From: Bacteroidota bacterium
GTDB lineage: Bacteria > Bacteroidota > Bacteroidia > Bacteroidales > FEN-979
Reading direction: 5' to 3'
DNA: 64,000 bases
NCBI GenBank assembly: GCA_026391355.1
Contig: JAPLDH010000015.1
Location: 31,916-95,915 of the forward strand
Shown here: positions 49,438 to 57,400 of the stretch, piece by piece
Position numbering within the stretch: position 1 is the stretch's first letter
Layout: the number at the start of each line of letters is the position of its first letter
Notes under the pieces: generated by a model
What the model was told of the DNA's origin: nothing
Databases searched by the model: none
The model's input: only the letters and a program-made list of their open reading frames with translations
Made by a program: the position numbers and the translations under genes

Positions 49438-50391
49438 TTATTTACTGTAAAACGGAATGAGGTCATCCTTAACCTTAACAGAATGTTGAATTTTACCTAT
49501 TTCCTTTAAAAAATCAGCTTTATTTTGAATATCATCTATAATTTTTTGATTAAGTTTAACCTTCCAATTGTGCCGTGGCCATGCTAATTTGATAACATCA
49601 ACAGGAACATTGAGTTGTATTGAAACAATAATAATTGCAGAATCCTGATTTAATAGCAGCCAATCTTTAGCTTTGTTAAAAACATTATCAATAGTTACGA
49701 ACACATCAGAGTGATTTTTAATAAAACCACCACGTACAGCCATAATACTATTGATGAAAGCATCCCCGCGAGGTAAAGTTCTACCAGTACCCGCAATTTC
49801 TTCCTGTTCAACTAATGGTGGGGCTGCGGCCCAGGCATCAACTTGCCCACTTTCAAATGCAGCCTTTGCATCAGAAAACATCATATCCAAAATTTGAACT
49901 TCGTTTTGCTTTATACCATTTTCTTTCAACATTTTTAAAACGCCATAGTGTGAGCTTGTTCCAGATAATAATGCAATTTTTTTCCCTTTAAGATCTGCAA
50001 TAGTTTTTATTGTAGAATTTTGGTGTACAAGCACTTCTTGCACTAAACTACATGAAATATCCCGAATCGTAATATCAATTCCAGATGCTTTACCTATAAT
50101 GGCAGGTGGTTCTGCTTCAAAAACAACATCAATTTTCCCAGTAGCAAATGCTTCATTTATTGTAGGTAAGGTTTGAAACTGTGTATATTCGACATTTATA
50201 CCTTTTACTCCCAAGGAATCTTCAAACCAATGCTTGTATTTAGCTATTAGATAGGGTGCGTAGTCAACAGATAAATAGAAACAACCGATTTTAACTGTAC
50301 CTACATTTGACTTCTTGTTATTATTGCAGGAAGTAAGTAGAAATATGCTCAGAATGAGCATAGTAAATAAATTTCTAGAGAAGATTTTCAT
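49438..50391 (-). CDS. NMT1/SsuA-like substrate-binding lipoprotein
   Basis: A 317-residue periplasmic binding protein with a lipoprotein signal (LILSIFLLTSC, lipobox Cys at about residue 22). The domain pattern is VKIGCFYLSVDYAPYLIAK, TINEAFATGKIDVVFEAEPPAII, DLKGKKIALLSGTSSHYGVL and FESGQVDAWAAAPPLVEQEE. It resembles sulfonate, taurine or nitrate-binding proteins; ligand unknown. I chose the ATG at 50391, since it directly precedes the signal peptide; the longer start adds 12 Lys/Leu-rich residues. It is the first gene of the four-gene operon. Confidence 0.88.
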   Translation of the reverse strand: MKIFSRNLFTMLILSIFLLTSCNNNKKSNVGTVKIGCFYLSVDYAPYLIAKYKHWFEDSLGVKGINVEYTQFQTLPTINEAFATGKIDVVFEAEPPAIIGKASGIDITIRDISCSLVQEVLVHQNSTIKTIADLKGKKIALLSGTSSHYGVLKMLKENGIKQNEVQILDMMFSDAKAAFESGQVDAWAAAPPLVEQEEIAGTGRTLPRGDAFINSIMAVRGGFIKNHSDVFVTIDNVFNKAKDWLLLNQDSAIIIVSIQLNVPVDVIKLAWPRHNWKVKLNQKIIDDIQNKADFLKEIGKIQHSVKVKDDLIPFYSK

Positions 50392-50633
50392 AATTTTAAG
50401 TTTTAAATATTTCAGTATTTTGTTCAATAATACAAAATATGTAATGTATTTTGGTTGTTTATAACATAACTTCCCTCATAAACTATTGAATATATTGTCT
50501 TTAAGCAATGATGAAAAAAAACAATACCATTGCTGTTGGAATGGTTTTGATAAAAGGTACTTGAAATCAAAGTAACACAACAATATTCCGTTCCTGAATA
50601 CGAATAGTAATCCATGAAAGAAGTATTAGCACT

Positions 50634-50649
50634 TGCAAATTAGCTGCCA
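50634..50649 (-). promoter_or_regulatory. Sigma-54-type -24/-12 promoter
   Basis: On the minus strand it reads TGGCAG-CTAAT-TTGCA. This matches TGGCAC-N5-TTGCW at all key bases, with GG and GC spaced correctly. Transcription would start near 50622, about 230 nt before the binding-protein start. Confidence 0.6.
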
Positions 50650-50731
50650 TGTTTTATTATTCATCTTAATATTACAGATAATCAGCAGCTTAAACTATTT
50701 TTAGAAAAAGATAAAAATTAATATTACAAAG

Positions 50732-50753
50732 TTAACCTAAAAATTAAGGTTAA
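50732..50753. promoter_or_regulatory. Candidate enhancer (UAS) palindrome
   Basis: TTAACCT pairs with AGGTTAA around an 8-nt A/T-rich centre. It lies about 85-100 nt upstream of the -24/-12 element, the usual distance for sigma-54 activator sites. The whole spacer 50428-51121 has no gene I can support and is strongly A+T rich. Confidence 0.4.
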
Positions 50754-51121
50754 GTTTAAGGGGTAGTATTTACAAGGTTTTGTACTTAAAAATTTTGTGC
50801 CGCTTACCAGATCAATCAGTAAGGTATCTGTATTATCCAAACTTTCTATATAAATATTCATACTCAGGAAAGTTTTCATTAATCGTGTCTTTTTATGGAT
50901 TTTTGTATTTATTCCAGCCATTTTGCCTCTTCATTCAAGTGATATTGATTCTCAGGTTTCATGTAGATATATTACTTTACAATAATAGGAAACGTAGTTG
51001 GTGTTTTTAAGTTGATAATTTGAATTAATTTTTTCAAATTATGAATTCTTTGATTACTTTGATTATAAAGTCATAATTAAAATCATACATAGGAATTGAT
51101 TTGTATTACGACAATAAAAAA

Positions 51122-51147
51122 AGCGACCCGATTGATATCGGGTCGCT
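51122..51147 (-). terminator. Terminator of the 145-residue protein gene
   Basis: An 11-bp stem AGCGACCCGAT/ATCGGGTCGCT with a 4-nt loop, followed on the minus strand by TTTTTTTATTG. Confidence 0.85.
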
Positions 51148-51168
51148 GGTAAATTCAGCGTTCAAAGG

Positions 51169-51606
51169 TCAGAATGTGATCTTGTTTTCGACATCATTGA
51201 TGCTTGCATCGAAGGATGTTTTTAGGAAATCAATTACCTTCTTGATCCCAGGAGTGAAACTGGTTGTGAAGACATTCCCGTCCGAATCATTCAGCCGCAT
51301 CGTGCAGTTGAAGTCATTGGATGAGATCTTGAAGCGATCCAGTTCGGAGCGGGTCTGTACCAGCTTGGCCCTCTTTTCAATGACGAGCTGGAGGTTTTCG
51401 ATCTTTAGGATCTTCTCCATCATGGTCATTTCCTTCTTTGGCTCGGGAGCGGAAATGACCGGCTTTTCGGCTTCAATCTGCAAAACCGGCTTTTTCTCTT
51501 CGGTTTTGTTTTCTGCCGGATTGAGGATGGTCTTCACGATTGCCATTTCTTCGGCATTGGGTTTTCCGTTACCCGGTTTCAGTGCGGTGTTCGTTAATTT
51601 TGTCAT
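51169..51606 (-). CDS. Small conserved mobile-element-type protein, unknown function
   Basis: A 145-residue soluble protein. The N-terminal half is Lys/Glu/Pro-rich and likely disordered (NAEEMAIVKTILNPAENKTEEKKP). The C-terminal half has a coiled-coil-like helix (EKILKIENLQLVIEKRAKLVQTRSELDRFKI) followed by a beta hairpin (CTMRLNDSDGNVFTTSF) and a helix. No function is known to me. It sits with an ArdC-like zincin and a zinc-ribbon protein, a grouping typical of conjugative or plasmid-like elements. It is preceded by the conserved leader at 51620-51653 and ends in a strong terminator. Confidence 0.7.
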   Translation of the reverse strand: MTKLTNTALKPGNGKPNAEEMAIVKTILNPAENKTEEKKPVLQIEAEKPVISAPEPKKEMTMMEKILKIENLQLVIEKRAKLVQTRSELDRFKISSNDFNCTMRLNDSDGNVFTTSFTPGIKKVIDFLKTSFDASINDVENKITF

Positions 51607-51619
51607 TTCAGATCGCCGC

Positions 51620-51653
51620 TGCCCTGCGGACTTATTTTGGCATCTGGCTCGCC
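51620..51653 (-). promoter_or_regulatory. Shared 5' leader element, copy A
   Basis: It contains, on the minus strand, GCCAGATGCCA, then AATAAGTC and AGGGCA, ending 14 nt before the ATG at 51606. It nearly repeats at 52212-52245 and 53191-53223, always 13-14 nt before a start codon. Confidence 0.7.
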
Positions 51654-51663
51654 AGGGTTAAAA

Positions 51664-51925
51664 AAAATTTATGCCCTGACAACAAACGGAATGAAAATTC
51701 TGGAACAAACGTTCAGGTCACGATTCCGGAACGGAATCTGAATGAACCCGAAGGGCTGCGGTTCCTTCAGGAGGCAGCGTTTAGTGATACGACATTTTTA
51801 TGAGTTTAACTTTGCGACAAATTTTGAGTAACTGTGGGTGGGGTTTTTGGTACATTTTTACAAAAAGTTCCCCGGCACAATGGATTTCTTTTTTCCCTGG
51901 CGGTTTTTCTTTGTCCCGGACTCTC
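51664..51925. repeat. Duplicated structured intergenic block, copy 1
   Basis: This block matches 53224-53490 in order and spacing. It contains a GATTCCG-GAA-CGGAATC hairpin (51722-51738), the GGGCTGCGGTTCC...CAGGAGGCAGC stem-loop (51753-51778), GAGTTTAACTTTG (51802-51814, including TAACTTTG), TTTTGAGTAACT, and GGATTTCTTTTTT. It carries no gene. Confidence 0.75.
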
Positions 51926-51947
51926 AAAGAAAAAAAGCATTAAAAAA

Positions 51948-51976
51948 GGGAGAACCTTCATCAAAGAGGCTCTCCC
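51948..51976 (-). terminator. Terminator of the zinc-ribbon gene
   Basis: GGGAGA pairs with TCTCCC. On the minus strand the hairpin is followed by TTTTTTAATGC, just after the stop at 51983. Confidence 0.75.
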
Positions 51977-51982
51977 GGTGAA

Positions 51983-52198
51983 TCAGTGATAAACATTGTT
52001 ATAGCGGTCTTCGTCATCGAAGGATGCTATTGACTGGCGGTAATCCTGGATATCGCAGTCATAATGGCCGGCCTTTTTACCGTTTGGCCAGTAAATAATG
52101 GTTTCACCTTTTTTGATCGGCTTGCCACAGGTGTGACAGGTTGATGGGAAACGGGCTGTGATCTGCCGCGGATCACCTGAGTAATTTGTATGTGACAT
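51983..52198 (-). CDS. Small zinc-ribbon protein
   Basis: A 71-residue protein. CHTCGKPIKKGETIIYWPNGKKAGHYDCD gives a CxxC...HxxC metal site, as in small treble-clef or zinc-ribbon proteins. The acidic C-terminus (FDDEDRYNN) has no motif. Relatives are found near ArdC-like genes on mobile elements of Bacteroidota, as far as I can tell from context. It has its own conserved leader (52212-52245) and terminator, so it is a separate transcription unit. Confidence 0.72.
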   Translation of the reverse strand: MSHTNYSGDPRQITARFPSTCHTCGKPIKKGETIIYWPNGKKAGHYDCDIQDYRQSIASFDDEDRYNNVYH

Positions 52199-52211
52199 TA
52201 TAAAATGCTCA

Positions 52212-52245
52212 TGCCCTTGAGACTTATATTGGCATCTGGCACGCC
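52212..52245 (-). promoter_or_regulatory. Shared 5' leader element, copy B
   Basis: Same element as at 51620-51653, 14 nt before the ATG at 52198. The longer upstream duplicated block is missing here, because the ArdC-like gene ends at 52264. Confidence 0.7.
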
Positions 52246-52263
52246 GGTTATAAAAAAGATTGA

Positions 52264-53178
52264 TTATTCAGTCATTGCAGGCTCAAGGATTTCGATCTCT
52301 GATGAATCAGCCGGAATGGGTTCCTCGGAAACGATTCCCAGGATATAATCAGCGGCTTTCTCTGCCCTTGAAGCAGCCCAGAGGATCCATTTCTGATTAT
52401 CCCGCAGCTTTGATGCCCAGCCAGCGATATATGCAGCAGAATTCCGGATATTAAGATCCAAATGGGCAATCTCTGCCAGGTAGGATGAACAAAGCTCAGC
52501 AACCAATTCTTCCTTGGAATAGGGTTCATCCCCGAAGCGGTTAGAAACCCCGTCGAAGCGGTTCAGTCGCTTTGGATGGCCTGTCGAATGAGTTGCTTCA
52601 TGGTATAGCGTGCGAAAGAATTCGGAAGCGTTGGCAAAGTATTTCATTTGCGGAACCGAGATCATATCTGCCACCGGGGAGTAATAGGCACGGTCATCTT
52701 TGTCCGAGAAATGGATCTCCGGCTTGTTTTGATAGCCCGTGATGATCTCTTCAGCTTCAACATGGCTTTCATTATGCTTTTCTTCGACAAGGCTCTGAAG
52801 CTGGTCAATCTTTGCAAGACCCTGCTCGTCAAAGTCGGCCTGATCGGTATTGAATACATGGAAATACCTCAGAAGGAACATCCTTTTAGTTTCCTGGGTC
52901 ACTTCATCCTTGTTGACGGACATTTTCCAAAAAACAACGACGGTGGCCTTTTCGCCTTTGCGGACTTTTCCGCCGTTGGCTCGGATCTGCTGGAATGTAC
53001 CATATACCCGGCTCTTGAACGGATCCGATGAAAGTATAAGCCGGTTGATGCCTCGGTAATAATGTCCATTAAGGCTTACCGGTGAAGGGATCTGCCAGAG
53101 CTTTTTCCAGCTCCCGGCTGTCTCAAGGTTGGCAATGATCTTTTCGGTGATGGCTGCATAAATCTGATTATTGTTCAT
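52264..53178 (-). CDS. ArdC-like antirestriction protein with zincin domain
   Basis: A 304-residue protein. The N-terminal ArdC domain (IYAAITEKIIANLETAGSWKKLW, then YYRGINRLIL, YGTFQQIRANGGKVRKGEKATVVVFWK) binds single-stranded DNA in characterised relatives. The C-terminal zincin part has YHEATHSTGH, with the HExxH metal motif and a further Glu in YSKEELVAELCSSYL. Such proteins protect incoming plasmid or transposon DNA against host restriction. It is preceded by the leader copy C and duplicated block copy 2. Its presence marks this stretch as part of a mobile element. Confidence 0.86.
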   Translation of the reverse strand: MNNNQIYAAITEKIIANLETAGSWKKLWQIPSPVSLNGHYYRGINRLILSSDPFKSRVYGTFQQIRANGGKVRKGEKATVVVFWKMSVNKDEVTQETKRMFLLRYFHVFNTDQADFDEQGLAKIDQLQSLVEEKHNESHVEAEEIITGYQNKPEIHFSDKDDRAYYSPVADMISVPQMKYFANASEFFRTLYHEATHSTGHPKRLNRFDGVSNRFGDEPYSKEELVAELCSSYLAEIAHLDLNIRNSAAYIAGWASKLRDNQKWILWAASRAEKAADYILGIVSEEPIPADSSEIEILEPAMTE

Positions 53179-53190
53179 AGGTTTTGCGCT

Positions 53191-53223
53191 TGCCCTGGCG
53201 ACTTGTTATGGCATCTGGCCCGC
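53191..53223 (-). promoter_or_regulatory. Shared 5' leader element, copy C
   Basis: Same element as at 51620-51653, 13 nt before the ATG at 53178. Confidence 0.7.
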
Positions 53224-53490
53224 TGTTTGAATAATTTTTGGCGGGTACACCAAACGAAGCGCAAAATTCCGTTGCAAGTGTTCAGGTCACGATTTACTGC
53301 AAGGAAATCTGAATGAACCCGACGGGCTGCGGTTCCATCAGGAGGCAGCACTTAGCGGCGAGATATTTTGGCGAGTTTAACTTTGTCAGAAATTAATAAA
53401 ACGTGCGCAGGCTTTTGAGTAACTTTTTTTAAAAGTTTCCCCGGGGATGGATTTCTTTTTTGCCAAGCTTTCGTCTTTGTCCCGGTATCA
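53224..53490. repeat. Duplicated structured intergenic block, copy 2
   Basis: Matches 51664-51925. The first hairpin is GATTT...AAATC (53291-53309), paired like copy 1 but with different bases. The GGGCTGCGGTTCC...CAGGAGGCAGC stem-loop is unchanged. TAACTTTG is at 53378-53385. Confidence 0.75.
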
Positions 53491-53522
53491 ATGAAAAAAG
53501 CGGAGTGCAGTCGTAAGCATAT

Positions 53523-53551
53523 AAAAAAAGAGCCGATCCGAAGACCAGCTC
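53523..53551 (-). terminator. Terminator with UUCG tetraloop
   Basis: On the minus strand GAGCTGGTC-TTCG-GATCGGCTC forms a 9-bp stem with a stable tetraloop, followed by TTTTTTTAT. It ends the 98-residue protein gene. Confidence 0.88.
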
Positions 53552-53572
53552 TCTGAAGGGAGAAGTACCCTT

Positions 53573-53869
53573 TTAGAAGGGCACTTCGGAAGTTTCCTGC
53601 TTTGCAGCTTTGGATTTTTTGGTTTGCTTTTTCGTAGCCGGGGCAGGTTCAGTGACCTGTTCTTCTTCCAGGCAGTTGACATAAACCGTGTAATCATGGC
53701 CGAAATTGTCGGGGTTCTGCAATTTTGCGACTTCCAGGGAGATGTAATCTTCGTCGTTGTATTTGTGAGCGAATTTTACAAGGTCTGCGATTTTCAGGTT
53801 GATCTTTATGATTTCAAGACCTTCGACTTTTTTTGCTTTTCCGATGTAATTTTTTACAAATTTTTTCAT
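53573..53869 (-). CDS. Small mobile-element protein of unknown function
   Basis: A 98-residue protein. The first 70 residues look like one small domain (VEGLEIIKINLKIADLVKFAHKY, DYISLEVAKLQNPD, HDYTVYVNCLEEE). A Lys/Ala/Thr-rich tail (PATKKQTKKSKAAKQ) suggests nucleic-acid contact. I do not recognise the family. It shares the neighbourhood and orientation of the ArdC-like gene but has a different upstream sequence. The 53870-54440 stretch upstream has no gene I can support. Confidence 0.65.
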   Translation of the reverse strand: MKKFVKNYIGKAKKVEGLEIIKINLKIADLVKFAHKYNDEDYISLEVAKLQNPDNFGHDYTVYVNCLEEEQVTEPAPATKKQTKKSKAAKQETSEVPF

Positions 53870-54440
53870 GGCTTTGAGTTTTTGAGGTTAATTTATATGC
53901 AAGTGTAAATAAGACCCTGGAGGGGCACTCAAGGAGGAACTGGAATACCGGAAAGCAATGAGGATATGCTGGGAAAATCCTTGAATGAGTGGAACTGCAC
54001 CCTGGAAAGGGCTTTTAGCTTAGCATAGGAATTGGCCGGGAAACAAAGTGGTGAATCTTTGCAAAACCAATCAGAAAAGAAATGCATGTGGTTACAGAAA
54101 AAAGATCAGGGAAATAGTCCTTGTCGATGCACAGAAATAAGAAGGTAAAATCAAGATAAAGAAAAATGCCCTGACAATCTAATGATTACAGATTTGTCAA
54201 AATGCCAGAAGTACATGATAACAGCAGCCGTTGAACGGTTGAAAAAATAAAAAACAGTAATCCCAAAAAATTGGGGAACAAGTTAAATTCCCCTTTTTAA
54301 ATACCCAAATAGGCAGATGCAGGAGCATCCTGAGCTGGCACCAAAGCAAATTCACCCAAGAGGAGTACTGTTTACAGAACAACCTTTCCTTTAGTATGTT
54401 TTATTATTGGGTCAAAAAACTGTGCAAGGCCGACCAACTA

Positions 54441-57400
54441 TTATTCTTCCAAAACTACAACATATTGAATCCCATTTTGACCGGTATCATTGAAAACAAT
54501 CATTTCATTGTCGGAATTAATTTCATCATAATTTCCACTTCCAGTGTATCTGTCATATTTCCATCCCTGGCCAAAACCTCCATCAGGTTGAATGATTAAT
54601 ACTCTGTCAGCACTTTCAACGACAAGTTGGCGATAGTGAGTTGCATGGTCGTTGTCATTCATAAGGATACTGTTTTCATCTATATCAATTGCATTTTTGA
54701 TTGCTTCGCGTAAAAAATCCGATCTTTCCCGGTTACTATTCCAATTATCCCAAATTTTGAGAATCGGCTTATTTTGGTTTCTGATAGGCTCGAGATTAAG
54801 TTCAATTTGCTCAATTTCCATGTTAAGTATCTTCGTGACAGCTGAAATAAAATGCAATAGCAAAATTGAATTAAATTTTGATAGTACATACCTGTCAGAA
54901 TATGAAACAGTAACCTGCTTGCCCCTAAAGTCATTTTCAATTTGTTGCCAAAACTCCCGATCCATCTGACGAATATGGTTAGCAAACAGCTGAGCTATGT
55001 GCTTTGAGCCAGACCTTCTTTCATTAAGATAAAACAAGATTGTGTTGGAGTTTTGTGGAAGTTGAGGATCGAATCTAATTAGGTCGAACTTGATATTTCT
55101 ATTATCAGTATATACAGCTTGTCCATTCCCCCAATATTTATCAAATGAATTATTCCTCTCAAGGGAATAGAAATTCCTGATTTCATAACCGTGGTCACTA
55201 GCAAGTTTTATAGTGGCCAGTGGTCTTATCAAAATATTTTGGTCATTGAGATAGAATACTTGCGCCCATGATTTCAGCCGGTTGATTTCCATGTAAGTGG
55301 TCCTGTCGACAATTGGAATTCCTAAGAGTACAAAAGAAACTTGCTTCCCATAAACAAACTTTTGCTCCTTTAATACATTTAATAATTTCCATTGTTCTAT
55401 CTGCCATGCACTAACATCTTCATCGATAAAAAACATTATTTCTTCAGCAGTTCGCCGTTCAATCCAATTGCTCAACTCTGAAGTGATGTCTCTTGTCACT
55501 CTTTTTGCTTCAGGAGAGTCATTAATTAAAGTTTCGGGGATTATTGTCCTCGAATTGAATTCGAGGTTGAGCCAATTCAAGCCTGCAAACCTATCAAGTT
55601 CTTCGAGATGCCATTGCGATGATCGATCTATAAGGCATCTAGTACATGCCTTTTGACAGTTACATGCCTCCAGGCGCCTTCTGGATGCATCAAGAATTTG
55701 CTGAGTGTATAGGATAAATTGATTTGAATAGCCGGCTCCTCCTTTGGCTGTATCGAAAAGATAAATAGAGATATATCCATGATATCGTTTGACCCCATAG
55801 GCTATTTCAGATTCATTGATTCCAAGAAGATGGGCCAGTTCCTGTGCAAAAACCACCCCAAGGCTTCGTGCCACATCAATTGTATTAACAAATCCATCCA
55901 GATCGGAAATCCTGATTTCAACAAAATCTGTTTGCAATCTCCCAATAAGCAACACGTTGCGTTTTATCCCATAGTGGTTAATGTCATTCCCAGTGCAGTA
56001 ATCGATTACTTGAGGATCTTCGTTTCTTCCCCCCCTCAGTCTTCTATGGGGATTCATCATTCCGTCATTTGGATTGCCAATATCGGTTTCTTTTTGGGCT
56101 CTGCCGCAGTGTATACATACTGCATATCCAAAACCTGAACCATTGTTATAATAAACAATCTCAGAGTTTTCAAAACTGACGCGGGTTTCTATATTGAAAG
56201 TATTTCCGTTACCAATCCAATCGGTGGTGTTTATTAATTCTGTATCAACTATTGAAAACTCATCATTATCAATAACACGCGTAGGTTCCTGGTTGAAATC
56301 GACACAGAAACCAGCAGGCTCGATTGCAACAGTGTAATTCTGATTTGTGCCTGAGTGCACAGGTCTCAGTAAAGCACCGCAATGACAACTTTGTTGATTG
56401 AATAATGAAAGTGTTGTATGACACTGAGAGCACCTTGAGATTCGCAACATTGACTGCTCATTCCACCTTGATCGCAACTTTATTCCCCCAGATGTGTAAC
56501 AATGTTGATTAATAATTACCTGACGACCTGGTGCATAATCTGATAATGCACGGGAAATGTGAAAGGAAGGGTTTTCAGATATCACTGAAAATGCTGAGTT
56601 GTCTTCCTGAGGTATGTCAGGTTCTTGATTATTTTCAATGTGTCCCAATCTTTCTTGAATATTATTTTTATTCGTAATATCAAATTCAACGACTCCCGTA
56701 GGCATATTTGCATTAGGGAGGAATAGTGTTTCAGCCAGGTATCCCAGCAGATGTTTTCTAATTAAACTTCTTTTTCTGTAGGTTAGGGATTTAATGGCAG
56801 GTGAATTTTCAGTAAATCCTACTCCGAGCAAGTCTATGACATTCTGGTTTAGCTCGTTCAGGTTTTCAATGAAAGATTCATTTGTATAATTGATTGCCTC
56901 AAGGCAATTGGACACCAAGGCATAATAGCCTCTTCTCTCAAGCACTGTTTGCTGTACGATTTGAGTTATACCAGCATCAACAGAAGCATCAGGATTATTC
57001 CTGATCTCAATAAGATATGATCTAAAGTCAGCGAATATAGAAGGATCGATAAAGTCAGGAACTATTTCGTCTGAAACGCCAAAGAAGTCACCAACCTTGC
57101 CCGTAATGGGGAGGCCTCCAATACCTGGAAAATTAATTACAAATTTTGAAATTAGATATGCGTTCACATGTCTCTGAATAATATTTGGGCTCTCAAACCT
57201 AACCGTCGGTAATACAATCCTGTGGTTCATTGCCCATAAAGGATTATCCATTACGTTTCGGCCAATAGGATTAGCTCCACAAAAGGTTATTGCTAATGCC
57301 TTTGGCTCATTTCTTCGTCCGGCGCGGCCAGCACGTTGAAGATAATTAGCAGGGCTTGGAGGAACATTATTCATGACTACCTCAGAAATACCACCAATAT

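Noticed and set aside
50424..50615. 63-codon frame directly after the predicted sigma-54 start
   Set aside because: No family resemblance and no Shine-Dalgarno; the composition is that of the A+T-rich leader. Kept as leader only.
53870..54440. Possible small gene between the 98-residue gene and the helicase gene
   Set aside because: Frames are short, interrupted and without recognisable protein text. The region looks like non-coding mobile-element DNA.
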